DNA of 64,000 bases from CAYJAD01 sp964370675. Lineage in GTDB: Bacteria; Desulfobacterota; Desulfovibrionia; Desulfovibrionales; Desulfovibrionaceae. The stretch lies in contig CAYJKC010000003.1 in assembly GCA_964370675.1 (NCBI GenBank), forward strand, positions 1 through 64,000, given 5' to 3'. How positions within the stretch are numbered: position 1 is the stretch's first letter; every line of letters starts with the position of its first letter. The notes under the pieces were generated by a model. That model was given only the letters and a program-made list of their open reading frames with translations, was not told where the DNA came from and made no database searches. The position numbers and the translations under genes were made by a program. Positions 15,532-24,646 of the stretch are shown here, piece by piece.

Positions 15532-17130
15532 ATGACAGATAATTTACAAAATACTTCAGCAGAGCAAAATTCAAACAATGCTCAAAAACATGAAAAGGTC
15601 ATTGGCATTATTGATCTTGGTAGTAACTCTGCACGCTTATTATTAGTACAAATTTTACCAAGCGGAGCATATTCCATAATTAATCGTGTTAAGCATATGG
15701 TTCGCCTTGGAGAAAATGCTTTTCAAACTAAACGCCTTCAAGAGCCGGCTATTCAACGCACCATACTTGTATTGCGCTCCTTCATGAGTATGTGTCGCAC
15801 CTATAATGTATCAGAAATACTACCCATGGCCACTGCTGCCGTACGCGATGCCACCAATGCTAAAGAGTTTTTACAGCGTGTGCATGAAAAAACTGGACTT
15901 AAATTACAAGTAATTTCTGGCAAAGAAGAAGCTAGGCTTATATATCTTGGTGTGTGTAGCGGACTACCATTTAGCCATGCCCTTAGAGCCTATATGGATA
16001 TTGGTGGAGGTAGTACAGAAATTGCCGTGGCTGGTGCTAGAGGATATGAAAACCTTGATTCACTAAAGCTTGGTTGCGTGCGTTTGACCAATAGATTTTT
16101 GTCTAAACGAGAAGATAAAGTTTCAGAAGAAATTTTTGAACAAATGTGCAATTATGTACGTACCAAGGCCATACATCCTCTTAGCCGCACCATACAATTT
16201 TCCCCCGAGGAATTAATTGCAAGCTCAGGCACAGCCCTTGCCTTACAAAATATAGCCTTTCGACTAGAACATGGTGCTAGCCCCAATGACGAGCAAAACA
16301 TCCTCACTCTTAACGCTCTAAAAAAAGCTAGCACATACATATGTGGTCTTACTGCCAGAGAACGTTATGCTTTACCCGGCATAAGTATCAGACGAGCGCA
16401 AGTTTTGGTTGCCGGAGCCGCCATTTTGCAAACACTAATGGAAGAACTTAAGTTCGAGCAATTGACAGTTAGTACGCGGAATTTACAGTATGGTATTTTA
16501 GTGGACTATTTACGACGTAATGGGCAAGATATATTACAACAAGGTCGCTCTGTGCGTGAGCAAAGCGTGTTGCAATTTGCCAAGCGTTGCCATTTTGAAG
16601 AACGCCATGCCAAGCATATTGCTAACCTTACTCTACAAATGCATGACTCTGCAGTCGATTGTGGTCTCATTAACCTTGATCACCAAGGACGCGAGCTTTT
16701 ATACTACACTACAATTTTGCATGACATAGGTATATTTATTTCCTATACTAAACATGCAGCTCATGGTGCATATCTCATTCGTCATGCAGATTTACTTGGT
16801 TTTACCGAAGAAGAAATAAATATTATTTCTGGGCTTATACGTTTTCACAACATCAAACCTACGAAAAAACATGAAAATTTCATTAAAAGTACCAAGCGTA
16901 CTTATCAGCAAGTTTTTTGCCTCTTTATATCACTGGCAGAAAATATGGATCGCTTACACTGCCAGCATGTGCAAGAGGTAAGCTTTTCACGCCAAAATGG
17001 CAATATTATGCTTAATGTTAGTAGTTTAGCATCAAGTCCTATAGAAATTGATGCCATTAATTCCATGAAACAACTTATAGAGTATGCTTTTAATGCCAAA
17101 GCAGAAATATGTTTTAATTCATTTGCATAA
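15532..17130 (+). CDS. ppx: Exopolyphosphatase / GppA-type phosphatase
   Basis: A 532-residue Ppx/GppA protein. The phosphate-binding loops GIIDLGSNSARLLLVQ near the N-terminus and MDIGGGSTEIAV mark the ASKHA-fold domains, with the catalytic acidic segment GKEEARLIYLGV between them. A C-terminal HD domain follows (LHDIGIFISYTKHAAHGAYL, then LIRFHNIKPTKKHENF). It degrades polyphosphate processively from the end, or removes the 5' phosphate of pppGpp. It closes the ppk1-HD-ppx cluster after a 89-base gap, which may contain a secondary promoter. The length fits the two-part Ppx architecture. Confidence 0.95.
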   Translation: MTDNLQNTSAEQNSNNAQKHEKVIGIIDLGSNSARLLLVQILPSGAYSIINRVKHMVRLGENAFQTKRLQEPAIQRTILVLRSFMSMCRTYNVSEILPMATAAVRDATNAKEFLQRVHEKTGLKLQVISGKEEARLIYLGVCSGLPFSHALRAYMDIGGGSTEIAVAGARGYENLDSLKLGCVRLTNRFLSKREDKVSEEIFEQMCNYVRTKAIHPLSRTIQFSPEELIASSGTALALQNIAFRLEHGASPNDEQNILTLNALKKASTYICGLTARERYALPGISIRRAQVLVAGAAILQTLMEELKFEQLTVSTRNLQYGILVDYLRRNGQDILQQGRSVREQSVLQFAKRCHFEERHAKHIANLTLQMHDSAVDCGLINLDHQGRELLYYTTILHDIGIFISYTKHAAHGAYLIRHADLLGFTEEEINIISGLIRFHNIKPTKKHENFIKSTKRTYQQVFCLFISLAENMDRLHCQHVQEVSFSRQNGNIMLNVSSLASSPIEIDAINSMKQLIEYAFNAKAEICFNSFA

Positions 17131-17183
17131 CATGATATGAATTAATTATTCAAACATAACTCATTAATTACTTAGAGGTTTTT

Positions 17184-18506
17184 ATGCTATACCTTGAATT
17201 TTTATTTTTGTTTTGCATGCTCTACCTTGGTAGCCGCTTTAGTGGGGTTGGGCTTGGAGCAATAGCTGCTCTTGGTCTCATGGTAGAAGTTTTCATATTC
17301 CGCATGCCCTTGGCAGAACCTCCTGTGGCAGTTATGTTAATTATTTTATCGGTAGTTACATGCGCAGCTGTATTAGAAGCAGCTGGCGGATTAAACTATA
17401 TGCTACAATTAGCAGAACGTATTTTACGCAATAACCCCAAACAAATTACCATACTAGGACCGTTTGCAACTTATTTTGTAACCCTTTTACTTGGTACTGG
17501 TCACGCCGTTTACTCTATTATGCCCATAATTGGCGATGTGGCATTAAAAAACAATATTCGCCCCGAGCGCCCCATGGCTGCAGCATCTGTTGCTTCGCAA
17601 ATAGGCATTTGCGCAAGCCCTATTGCTGCTGTAACAGTGTACTATTTAAGTCAATTAGCAGAGATTAATCCAAGCATTAATCTATTAAGTATTGTAATGG
17701 TAACAATTCCATCCACCATGACAGCAGTATTATTAATTTCATTATACAGCTTAAAGCGCGGTAAGGAACTAGCAGACGACCCAGAATATCAAAGGCGGCT
17801 TAATGACCCCAAGTGGAAAGAAATTTTAGCCAGCAAAGCCCCTTCCAAGGCAGTGGAGCAATTACCTGCATCGGCAAAAACTTCTGTATTACTTTTCTTA
17901 CTAGCTCTAATATGTATTATTTTTGTAGCCATGGTTCCGGAAGTGCGAACCATTGGCGGTAAGGTAATACCCATGGATAAAATTATCCAAATGATGATGC
18001 TAGCTTTTGCTGGTATCATTCTTGTGGTAACCAGAACAAGCACTAGCAAAATTCCAGAAGGGGTTGTTTTTAAGTCTGGAATGGTGGCAACCATTGCAAT
18101 TTTTGGCATTGCTTGGATGAGCGACACTTTTTTTCAATACGCCATGCCCACATTCAAATCATCCATTACCGGCATGGTGCACGATTACCCTTGGACCTTT
18201 GCTCTAGCCCTTGCTGTTGTTTCTATTGTAGTTAACTCCCAAGCGGCAACAGCGCGTATCATGCTACCTGTGGGCATTGGGTTAGGATTACATCCTTCTG
18301 TATTAATAGGGCTTATTCCTGCAACTTATGCATATTTTTTCTTTCCTGTTTATCCTTCAGACGTTGCTACTTGCAATTTTGATATTAGTGGCACAACAAG
18401 GGTTGGCAAATGGTATTTTAATCACAGTTTTATGATTCCAGGTCTTATTGGAGTAACCACTGCATGTACAGTAGGTTATATTTTAGCTAGTATAGTCATT
18501 AATTAA
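17184..18506 (+). CDS. Anaerobic C4-dicarboxylate antiporter (Dcu family)
   Basis: A 440-residue, highly hydrophobic transporter with about ten or more membrane segments. Segments LLGTGHAVYSIMPIIGDVAL, RPMAAASVASQIGICASPIA and FPVYPSDVATCNFDISGTTR are typical of DcuA/DcuB proteins, which exchange aspartate, fumarate, malate and succinate during anaerobic growth. It lies 13 bases upstream of aspA, so uptake of aspartate or fumarate/succinate exchange and deamination are co-expressed. DcuA and DcuB cannot be separated safely from the sequence alone; pairing with aspA favours a DcuA-like role. Confidence 0.93.
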   Translation: MLYLEFLFLFCMLYLGSRFSGVGLGAIAALGLMVEVFIFRMPLAEPPVAVMLIILSVVTCAAVLEAAGGLNYMLQLAERILRNNPKQITILGPFATYFVTLLLGTGHAVYSIMPIIGDVALKNNIRPERPMAAASVASQIGICASPIAAVTVYYLSQLAEINPSINLLSIVMVTIPSTMTAVLLISLYSLKRGKELADDPEYQRRLNDPKWKEILASKAPSKAVEQLPASAKTSVLLFLLALICIIFVAMVPEVRTIGGKVIPMDKIIQMMMLAFAGIILVVTRTSTSKIPEGVVFKSGMVATIAIFGIAWMSDTFFQYAMPTFKSSITGMVHDYPWTFALALAVVSIVVNSQAATARIMLPVGIGLGLHPSVLIGLIPATYAYFFFPVYPSDVATCNFDISGTTRVGKWYFNHSFMIPGLIGVTTACTVGYILASIVIN

Positions 18507-18519
18507 AAAGGAGAATAAT

Positions 18520-19920
18520 ATGTCAACAACACGCGTAGAACATGATTTTTTGGGTGAGCTTTCTATTCCAGACGATGTATATTACGGAGTTCAAACTTAC
18601 CGTGCCATAGAAAATTTTTACATATCGCACAGCAAAATTAAGGATATTCCTGAATTTATCCGTGCTTTTGCCTATGTAAAAAAGGCCGCTGCCATGGCAA
18701 ATAAAGAATTTGGTTTACTATCAGAAGATATTTTCAAAGCCATTTGCGGAGCTTGTGATGAAATCATTGCAGGAAAACTCCATGACCAATTCCCCACTGA
18801 TTGCTTCCAGGGCGGTGCAGGTACATCTTGTAATATGAATGCCAATGAGGTTATTGCCAACAGAGCTTTGGAACTTATGGGTCATAAAAAAGGTGAATAT
18901 GAATATTGCCACCCTAATAATCACGTTAATTGTTCTCAATCAACTAACGATGCATATCCCACAGCCTTGCACCTTGCCCTGCATGCCATGCTAGGCAGGC
19001 TTATTAATGCCATTCGCTATTTGCATGATGGATTTATGCTTAAAGGTGAGGAATTTAGTGACATTGTAAAAATGGGTCGTACTCAACTACAAGATGCAGT
19101 ACCCATGACCTTGGGTATGGAATTTACCGCATATGCCACCACCTTAGAAGTGGAAGTAGGTCGCTTAGAATATGCTGCTTCATGCCTTTTAGAAGTAAAC
19201 ATGGGAGCCACTGCCATAGGAACAGGCATTTGCTCCCCACAAGGTTATGCCCCACTTTGCGTTAAAAAACTTAAAGAAGTCAGTGGTCTTGATGTGAAAC
19301 TTTCGCCAAATCTTATTGAAGCCACTTGGGATACAGGCGTATATGTGCAGGTTTCTGCTGCCATCAAAAGTGCTGCTGTTAAAATTTCTAAAATTTGCAA
19401 TGACTTACGCTTACTTTCATCAGGTCCTCGTTGTGGCCTTAATGAAATTAATCTACCGCAATTACAACCTGGATCATCCATTATGCCAGGCAAGGTAAAC
19501 CCAGTTATTCCAGAAGTTGTAAATCAAGTATGCTTTGATGTTATGGGTAAAGACCTTACCGTAACCATGGCATCAGAAGCTGGTCAACTTGAATTAAACG
19601 TTATGGAACCAGTCATTGCACATTGCCTTTTTGATGCTCTTAATAGGTTACGTCGCGCCATACGCACGCTGCAAGATAAATGCGTTGATGGCATTACTGC
19701 CAATAGAGATGTTTGCAGATCTTTAGTAGAAAATAGCATAGGCATTGTTACAGCACTTAACCCGCATATAGGTTATGAAGCATCGGCTAGTGTGGCGCGT
19801 GAAGCATTAGAAAAAAATAAATCTGTATATGAGCTTGTGTTAGAACGTAAGCTTTTAAGTAAGGAAGAATTGGATAAAATTTTATCCCCTGAAGCCATGC
19901 TACATCCAAGCGATGTGTAA
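18520..19920 (+). CDS. aspA: Aspartate ammonia-lyase (aspartase)
   Basis: A 466-residue member of the fumarase/aspartase superfamily. The signature loop is G318-SSIMPGKVNPV, containing the catalytic serine, with GAGTSCNMNANEVIANRA and NHVNCSQSTNDAYPTALHLA as the other two active-site regions. It deaminates aspartate to fumarate and ammonia; the fumarate can serve as an electron acceptor. AspA rather than FumC is favoured by the NMNANE segment with the aspartase-type sequence around it and by the adjacent Dcu transporter. An AAGGAG site precedes the ATG. A terminator palindrome lies just past the stop. Confidence 0.93.
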   Translation: MSTTRVEHDFLGELSIPDDVYYGVQTYRAIENFYISHSKIKDIPEFIRAFAYVKKAAAMANKEFGLLSEDIFKAICGACDEIIAGKLHDQFPTDCFQGGAGTSCNMNANEVIANRALELMGHKKGEYEYCHPNNHVNCSQSTNDAYPTALHLALHAMLGRLINAIRYLHDGFMLKGEEFSDIVKMGRTQLQDAVPMTLGMEFTAYATTLEVEVGRLEYAASCLLEVNMGATAIGTGICSPQGYAPLCVKKLKEVSGLDVKLSPNLIEATWDTGVYVQVSAAIKSAAVKISKICNDLRLLSSGPRCGLNEINLPQLQPGSSIMPGKVNPVIPEVVNQVCFDVMGKDLTVTMASEAGQLELNVMEPVIAHCLFDALNRLRRAIRTLQDKCVDGITANRDVCRSLVENSIGIVTALNPHIGYEASASVAREALEKNKSVYELVLERKLLSKEELDKILSPEAMLHPSDV

Positions 19921-19942
19921 TAGAATAGCTTGCTTATTAAAA

Positions 19943-19970
19943 ACCCCTGCACAATTAATTGTACAGGGGT
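19943..19970 (-). terminator. Terminator palindrome, left copy (aspA/secF junction)
   Basis: A near-perfect 28-base palindrome (ACCCCTG...CAGGGGT with a C/A mismatch). It has an A-run on its left, so it has a T-run only for leftward transcripts. It is the left half of a 31-bp direct repeat (19940-19970 and 20122-20152) that flanks a repeat element. Confidence 0.75.
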
Positions 19971-20121
19971 CAGACTGATGACAAACCCCCTTGCAGGTGT
20001 TTGTGCCGCCTAAGGCAGACAAGCTGCCTTGGCAGTAAGGCACGAAAATCAATCGTTTAACGGCGAAGCAAAGCTCCGCCTACTCTTGATTTATCGTTAG
20101 TACTGACTTTGTCAGCACTCT
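19971..20121 (+). repeat. Modular palindromic repeat element, copy 1 (A-to-B orientation)
   Basis: A 151-base GC-richer element between two identical terminator hairpins. It begins with end A (CAGACTGATGACAAAC), continues with GTTTGTGCCGCCTAAGGCAG and CTGCCTTGGCAGTAAGGCAC, then an AAAATCAATC...TTGATTT stem with an inner CGGCGAAGC hairpin, and ends in the B palindrome TACTGACTTTGTCAGCACT. The same modules in the same order, reverse-complemented and with an extra middle module, occur at 28968-29198. No reading frame of note is inside. Confidence 0.8.
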
Positions 20122-20124
20122 AAA

Positions 20125-20152
20125 ACCCCTGCACAATTAATTGTACAGGGGT
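20125..20152 (+). terminator. Terminator palindrome, right copy (aspA/secF junction)
   Basis: Identical in sequence and orientation to 19943-19970 and followed by TTTTAA, so it works for rightward transcripts; four A on its left give a short T-run for leftward ones. It is the right half of the 31-bp direct repeat. Confidence 0.8.
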
Positions 20153-20200
20153 TTTTAATTAATGACAAATTCCCTTTAGGGTAATTTATTAACTAAAGAA

Positions 20201-21298
20201 TTAAACCATGCCATGCTCACCTGGCTTTTCAAATTTCTCTTCTTCCTCTTCACGCACATAAGATTCAGTATCTCCGAGGGCTATAAGCAAGGCAGATGAA
20301 ACATAAACAGAAGAAAAAGTTCCCACCACAACACCAATAATCATGGTTAAAGCAAAGTCATGAATTACCCCACCCCCAAGCACAAAAAGTGACAAGGTGG
20401 CAACCAAGGTAGTACCACTTGTTAAAATGGTCCGGCTTAAGGTTTGGTTAACACTGGAGTTGATAATGTCAGTTAATTTTTTGGTTCTCATGTTTTTTAA
20501 ATTTTCACGCACTCGGTCATAAACAATAATAGTATCGTTTAAGGAATAACCAACCAAGGTTAATAATGCAGCCACTACGTTTAGGTCAATTTCTCGTCCA
20601 AGTAATGCAAGCAAACCAAGGGTTATGGCAACGTCATGCAAAAGCCCAACTACAGCTCCAAGAGCAAAGTTTAAGCGTAATTTCCAACATGTAACAATGG
20701 TTAAGCCAAGAGCTGCCAGAACCAACCACCCCATACCAAGACCGGTATAACTCATACCATACATACCGCCCCAAAGCACAGCAGACATAAGAGCAGCCGT
20801 CATCCAACGTTGTTCAAAACGACCAGAAATATAAACTGCTATAAGCAAAGTAGCATAGTACATGGCTTCCAATGCTTTATTGGTAAGGTCTGCCCCAACC
20901 TTGGGACCTACTTGCTCTAGGCGTTCAATGGTAGCATTATTATCTGGAAAGGCTGCTGCCAAGGTTTTTTCTACATTTTCACGCAGTTGCAAAGCATTGG
21001 CATCAAGAGTTGAAAAGCGTAAAAGATAATCACGCCCACCATCACCAAAGCGCTGGGTAGAAATACCGGGAAGATCTGGAGTATCAAGACTTTGCTTCAA
21101 AACATTATCATCTACAGGGTTTGCAAACTTTACTTGCACAATAACCCCACCGGCAAAATCAATACCAAGCTTTGGACCACCTTGCAATGCCATGTATCCA
21201 AAGCCCACAAGAATAAAAATTATCGAAGCAATATAGGCAATGTTGCGTTTGCCAACAAAGTCAATATTTGTATTAGGTTTTATAAAGGAAAAGCCCAT
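20201..21298 (-). CDS. secF: Protein translocase subunit SecF
   Basis: A 365-residue RND-like membrane protein with six predicted helices. The N-terminal helix is followed by the conserved LGIDFAGGVIVQVKF strand, a periplasmic domain, then a helical bundle containing VGYSLNDTIIVYDRVRENL, the SecF hallmark. With SecD it uses the proton-motive force to help exported proteins leave SecYEG. It follows secD by 11 bases in a yajC-secD-secF order. The C-terminus is acidic and lysine-rich, predicted cytoplasmic. Confidence 0.97.
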   Translation of the reverse strand: MGFSFIKPNTNIDFVGKRNIAYIASIIFILVGFGYMALQGGPKLGIDFAGGVIVQVKFANPVDDNVLKQSLDTPDLPGISTQRFGDGGRDYLLRFSTLDANALQLRENVEKTLAAAFPDNNATIERLEQVGPKVGADLTNKALEAMYYATLLIAVYISGRFEQRWMTAALMSAVLWGGMYGMSYTGLGMGWLVLAALGLTIVTCWKLRLNFALGAVVGLLHDVAITLGLLALLGREIDLNVVAALLTLVGYSLNDTIIVYDRVRENLKNMRTKKLTDIINSSVNQTLSRTILTSGTTLVATLSLFVLGGGVIHDFALTMIIGVVVGTFSSVYVSSALLIALGDTESYVREEEEEKFEKPGEHGMV

Positions 21299-21309
21299 AT
21301 TATACTTCC

Positions 21310-22890
21310 TTAAATGCTTATATTTTTAGTAGTTTTACGTGCCCAGAACTCAAATATTCCACGCGAAACAATAATTGCTGTAAACATAGATGCCAAGATG
21401 CCAAGCGAAAGCGTTACCGCAAAACCACGCACAGGACCAGTACCAAATTGATATAAAATTATAGTAGCAATAATTGTAGTGAGATTTGAGTCAATAATAG
21501 ATAATGAGGCGCGCTCAAAACCTGCATTTACAGCCGCAAGCGACGTTAACCCGCGGCGCATTTCTTCTCTAATGCGCTCAAAAATTAATACATTGGCATC
21601 AACTGCCATACCTATGGTCAAAACAATACCAGCAATACCGGGTAGAGTTAAAGTAGCCCCAAAGGCAGCCATGCCAGCAAGTACCATAGTCATGGTAAAA
21701 ATTAACATCACATTGGCAATAATACCGCTTAATCCATAATATATAGCCATGAACACAATAACAGCCAATGCACCAACTGTGGCGGCTCTAATGCCACTGT
21801 CAATGGATTCTTGTCCAAGAGACGGTCCAACAGTACGTTCTTCAAGAATGATTACAGGCGCAGGCAAAGAACCAGCGCGTAAAACTAATGCCAAGTCTTG
21901 AGCTTCTGCGGTAGAAAAACTACCTGTAATACTGGCACGCCCACCAGAAATGCGCTCATTAATAGTTGGTGCAGAATAAACCTTTTTATCAAGTACAATG
22001 GCCATACGCTTACCAACATTTTCACCAGTTAAGCGGTCAAAAGCTGTAGCTCCACGACTATTAAAGTTTAATAATACATATGCTTGATTTGATTGGTCAA
22101 AACCAGGGCGCGCATCTGCCACATCTTCACCCGTTAACACAGCATCTTTTTCAAGTGCTATGCGCACTGAGCTACTGCCATCTTGTGCACCACGATCCAC
22201 CATGGGCAATGCAATAACGCCGGGCGGAAGAACAGCTTGGTTAGGGTCCACATCATCACGCACTATGTGAAATTCTAAGTGAGCAGTTTGACCAATAAGT
22301 TGCACAGCACGACGCGGATCTGAAATGCCTGGAAGTTGAATTTGAATGCGATAATTTGCCTGTTTGCGAATGTCTGGTTCAGCTACACCAAATTGATCTA
22401 TACGGTTACGAATTGTGCGCAAGGCTTGGTCTTGTGCCATATCTTGCACATTGGCTTTAGCTTCAGGGCTAAGAGTTACTGCGTATAATTGTCCACTTTC
22501 TGTGGGAGTTGCTTTAACTATTTCCACATTGGGAAAACGCTCTTGCAAAAGTGTTCTTAGTTCAGCATCTTGCCCCACACGCACCAAAACAAATTCAAGA
22601 GTGGTTGCATCAAGCATGCGCGGGCGTAAAACGCTAATACCTTTATCTTGAGCTTCGGCCCGAATATCTTGACCAAGTTGACTTAAAGAATTTGTAACAG
22701 CCTTCTCTACATCTACTTCAAGGGTTAGATGTATGCCGCCTTTAAGGTCAAGCCCAAGGTTAATATGTGAATCGGGCAATAAATTTGCTAATGATGACTG
22801 CTGAATGAAAGGAATGCTTGGTAAAACATAAACAAGGCTTAAGACAAAAACCAGCACTGCAACGATAATACGCCAACGGAACAAAGACAT
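21310..22890 (-). CDS. secD: Protein translocase subunit SecD
   Basis: A 526-residue SecD with the conserved start INLGLDLKGGIHLTLEVD after the first membrane helix, a large periplasmic region, and the C-terminal bundle with AVDANVLIFERIREEMRRG. It partners SecF in the preprotein translocase. It is separated from yajC by 148 bases holding a strong inverted repeat and is followed at once by secF. Length and domain order are normal for the family. Confidence 0.97.
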   Translation of the reverse strand: MSLFRWRIIVAVLVFVLSLVYVLPSIPFIQQSSLANLLPDSHINLGLDLKGGIHLTLEVDVEKAVTNSLSQLGQDIRAEAQDKGISVLRPRMLDATTLEFVLVRVGQDAELRTLLQERFPNVEIVKATPTESGQLYAVTLSPEAKANVQDMAQDQALRTIRNRIDQFGVAEPDIRKQANYRIQIQLPGISDPRRAVQLIGQTAHLEFHIVRDDVDPNQAVLPPGVIALPMVDRGAQDGSSSVRIALEKDAVLTGEDVADARPGFDQSNQAYVLLNFNSRGATAFDRLTGENVGKRMAIVLDKKVYSAPTINERISGGRASITGSFSTAEAQDLALVLRAGSLPAPVIILEERTVGPSLGQESIDSGIRAATVGALAVIVFMAIYYGLSGIIANVMLIFTMTMVLAGMAAFGATLTLPGIAGIVLTIGMAVDANVLIFERIREEMRRGLTSLAAVNAGFERASLSIIDSNLTTIIATIILYQFGTGPVRGFAVTLSLGILASMFTAIIVSRGIFEFWARKTTKNISI

Positions 22891-22963
22891 TAAATACCTT
22901 CCAAAAAATTAAAAACAAAATCACATGCAACACAAAGTCCATGCAACATTAAGTTTATGACAT

Positions 22964-23006
22964 ATATGCCGTGTCAACACTAACCAGTAGAATTAACACG
23001 GCATAT
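22964..23006. other. Inverted repeat between yajC and secD
   Basis: Perfect 11-bp arms ATATGCCGTGT and ACACGGCATAT enclose a 21-base loop. There is no clear T-run on the minus strand, so it is not a standard terminator; it could be an mRNA-stability or partial attenuation hairpin that sets the ratio of yajC to secDF. Confidence 0.5.
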
Positions 23007-23038
23007 AAAAATCTCACCCACGGTAAGAGTTATATTCC

Positions 23039-23398
23039 TCAACCTTTCTTTTCTTCAACAGGAGGAGGAGTTTTACCAGGTGCATTATATAAACCACCGA
23101 TGGCACCACGACTAATACGTAACTTAGACTCACCACACTCTAAAAGCACAACGTCAGTCTCAATTTCAAGAATACGTCCAATCATGCCACCAGAAGTTAT
23201 GATATAATCACCTTTTTTAAGGTTTTCTAACATAGATTTATGCTCTTTGGCGCGTTTTTGTTGCGGACGAATAAGCAAAAACCAAAAAATACCCAACATG
23301 AGGATAAGAGGTACAAATTGCACCAACATATCACCGCCACCAGCTTGACCACCGGCTGCAGGTGCACCCATGGCATAGGCTATGGATTCAAAAAACAT
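23039..23398 (-). CDS. yajC: Preprotein translocase accessory subunit YajC
   Basis: A 119-residue protein with one membrane helix (about 31-46) followed by the family motif FLLIRPQQKRAKEHKSML and GDYIITSGGMIGRI. The start at 23398 is chosen because a GGAGG lies five bases upstream; an in-frame ATG seven codons earlier overlaps that site. YajC associates with SecDF. The C-terminal tail ends in prolines and charged residues (PPPVEEKKG). The first gene of the sec operon. Confidence 0.93.
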   Translation of the reverse strand: MFFESIAYAMGAPAAGGQAGGGDMLVQFVPLILMLGIFWFLLIRPQQKRAKEHKSMLENLKKGDYIITSGGMIGRILEIETDVVLLECGESKLRISRGAIGGLYNAPGKTPPPVEEKKG

Positions 23399-23565
23399 AA
23401 TGCCTCCAATAAACAACATTTTAGGATTTTACAAGGTAAAGCCTTGTATTTGAATTTGGCATCATAGCTATTTAATAAAAAAGGTGCAACTTTATTTTTA
23501 GCTATAAAAATAGTAAAAAAAATAGCTGATTTGTGCGATATGCTATTAAAATTTATAAAATTGAG

Positions 23566-24348
23566 CTACCATAATCCATGTTTTAAGCATTGCGACTTAA
23601 CAATATAATTTTCATTGCCTTGCAACAGCTCTATACGCTTGGTGCGTAAACATTCATCCTTGGTAACAGGATATGCCTCATCCCAAGCCTGCATGAGCTT
23701 GCGCTGCGTTTTACTCATTTCATAAGTGGCATAAGCCTGCTCCATATACATGTATGCACGGGCAATTTTGCCACGTGATTTTTCTGGTGGTTCCACTTTG
23801 CGTCCCTCAACCTTCATTAAGCACAAGCCAAAATTACTTAAGACATGAGGAAGTAAGGCAAAATTATAATTTGAACGTGAGGCATTAACCGCTCCAATAC
23901 TTGGAAATATATTATACATATCTGCTTGCATATAGCGATACTTAGCACTAACCTTCTCTGCACATTTACGCCCTCTAAAAGGTTTATTTTGCATGTTTTT
24001 ACAAAGGTTATCTCCTTCACGCCATGATAAAAAATAACGTCCAAAATGTTCTGCTGGCACCACATGCTCCCACTCAACTTTTTGTACTCGGTTTTTAAAC
24101 TTCTGAGTCACAAATCCTGCTGGCAAAGTTATATTTTTTTGAGCATCAAACCTTGCTTCACAGTACAGGGTTTTACGCTCATTATCTTGCATGTATACTT
24201 GATTTGTTAAGATTTGCTTAGCTTGGCTATATGATTGAATTTTCGTATTACCAAGCGCCCATGTAAAGGTATGAATAAAGAAAAGATGCAGGATTAAGCA
24301 CACAATTAAAAACACATATGTGGTCTTTAGCCTAAGCTTCAATTGCAT
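23566..24348 (-). CDS. Secreted endonuclease I (EndA/Dns family)
   Basis: A 260-residue protein with an N-terminal hydrophobic signal at about 11-31. The catalytic core includes the His-Me-type motif EWEHVVPAEHFG (H95), the cysteine-bearing DNLCKNMQNKPFRGRKC, and DMYNIFPSIGAVNASRSNYN, all typical of periplasmic or secreted non-specific DNases such as E. coli EndA and Vibrio Dns. Several cysteines would form disulfides outside the cytoplasm. Likely roles are scavenging of DNA or defence against incoming DNA. It stands alone on the minus strand. Confidence 0.88.
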   Translation of the reverse strand: MQLKLRLKTTYVFLIVCLILHLFFIHTFTWALGNTKIQSYSQAKQILTNQVYMQDNERKTLYCEARFDAQKNITLPAGFVTQKFKNRVQKVEWEHVVPAEHFGRYFLSWREGDNLCKNMQNKPFRGRKCAEKVSAKYRYMQADMYNIFPSIGAVNASRSNYNFALLPHVLSNFGLCLMKVEGRKVEPPEKSRGKIARAYMYMEQAYATYEMSKTQRKLMQAWDEAYPVTKDECLRTKRIELLQGNENYIVKSQCLKHGLW

Positions 24349-24646
24349 GAAGATATCCTCAGATTCTATGGAAAATGCATGGTTATATCAATAAGTGCAA
24401 TGTTACACCATACAACTGCACTATATATTTATTAATTTTTTCAACATGACATAGGCGAACAACCTGAACTTTTTTTAATCAAATCGCACTATCTAAATAA
24501 AACATAGATTATTAGATATATAATGTAAAATAAAATTTGTGAAGGAAGCATAAACTGCAAAGCTGCGTTGCTGTCAAGACACTTGTTTTTTCACGTGCAT
24601 TGTAATAAATAGTATGGCATTATATTTTGCTAAAGAGGAATTAATT

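Noticed and set aside
19940..20152. CRISPR-like repeat pair
   Set aside because: Only two copies, which are terminators, and the sequence between them is a dispersed repeat rather than a unique spacer.
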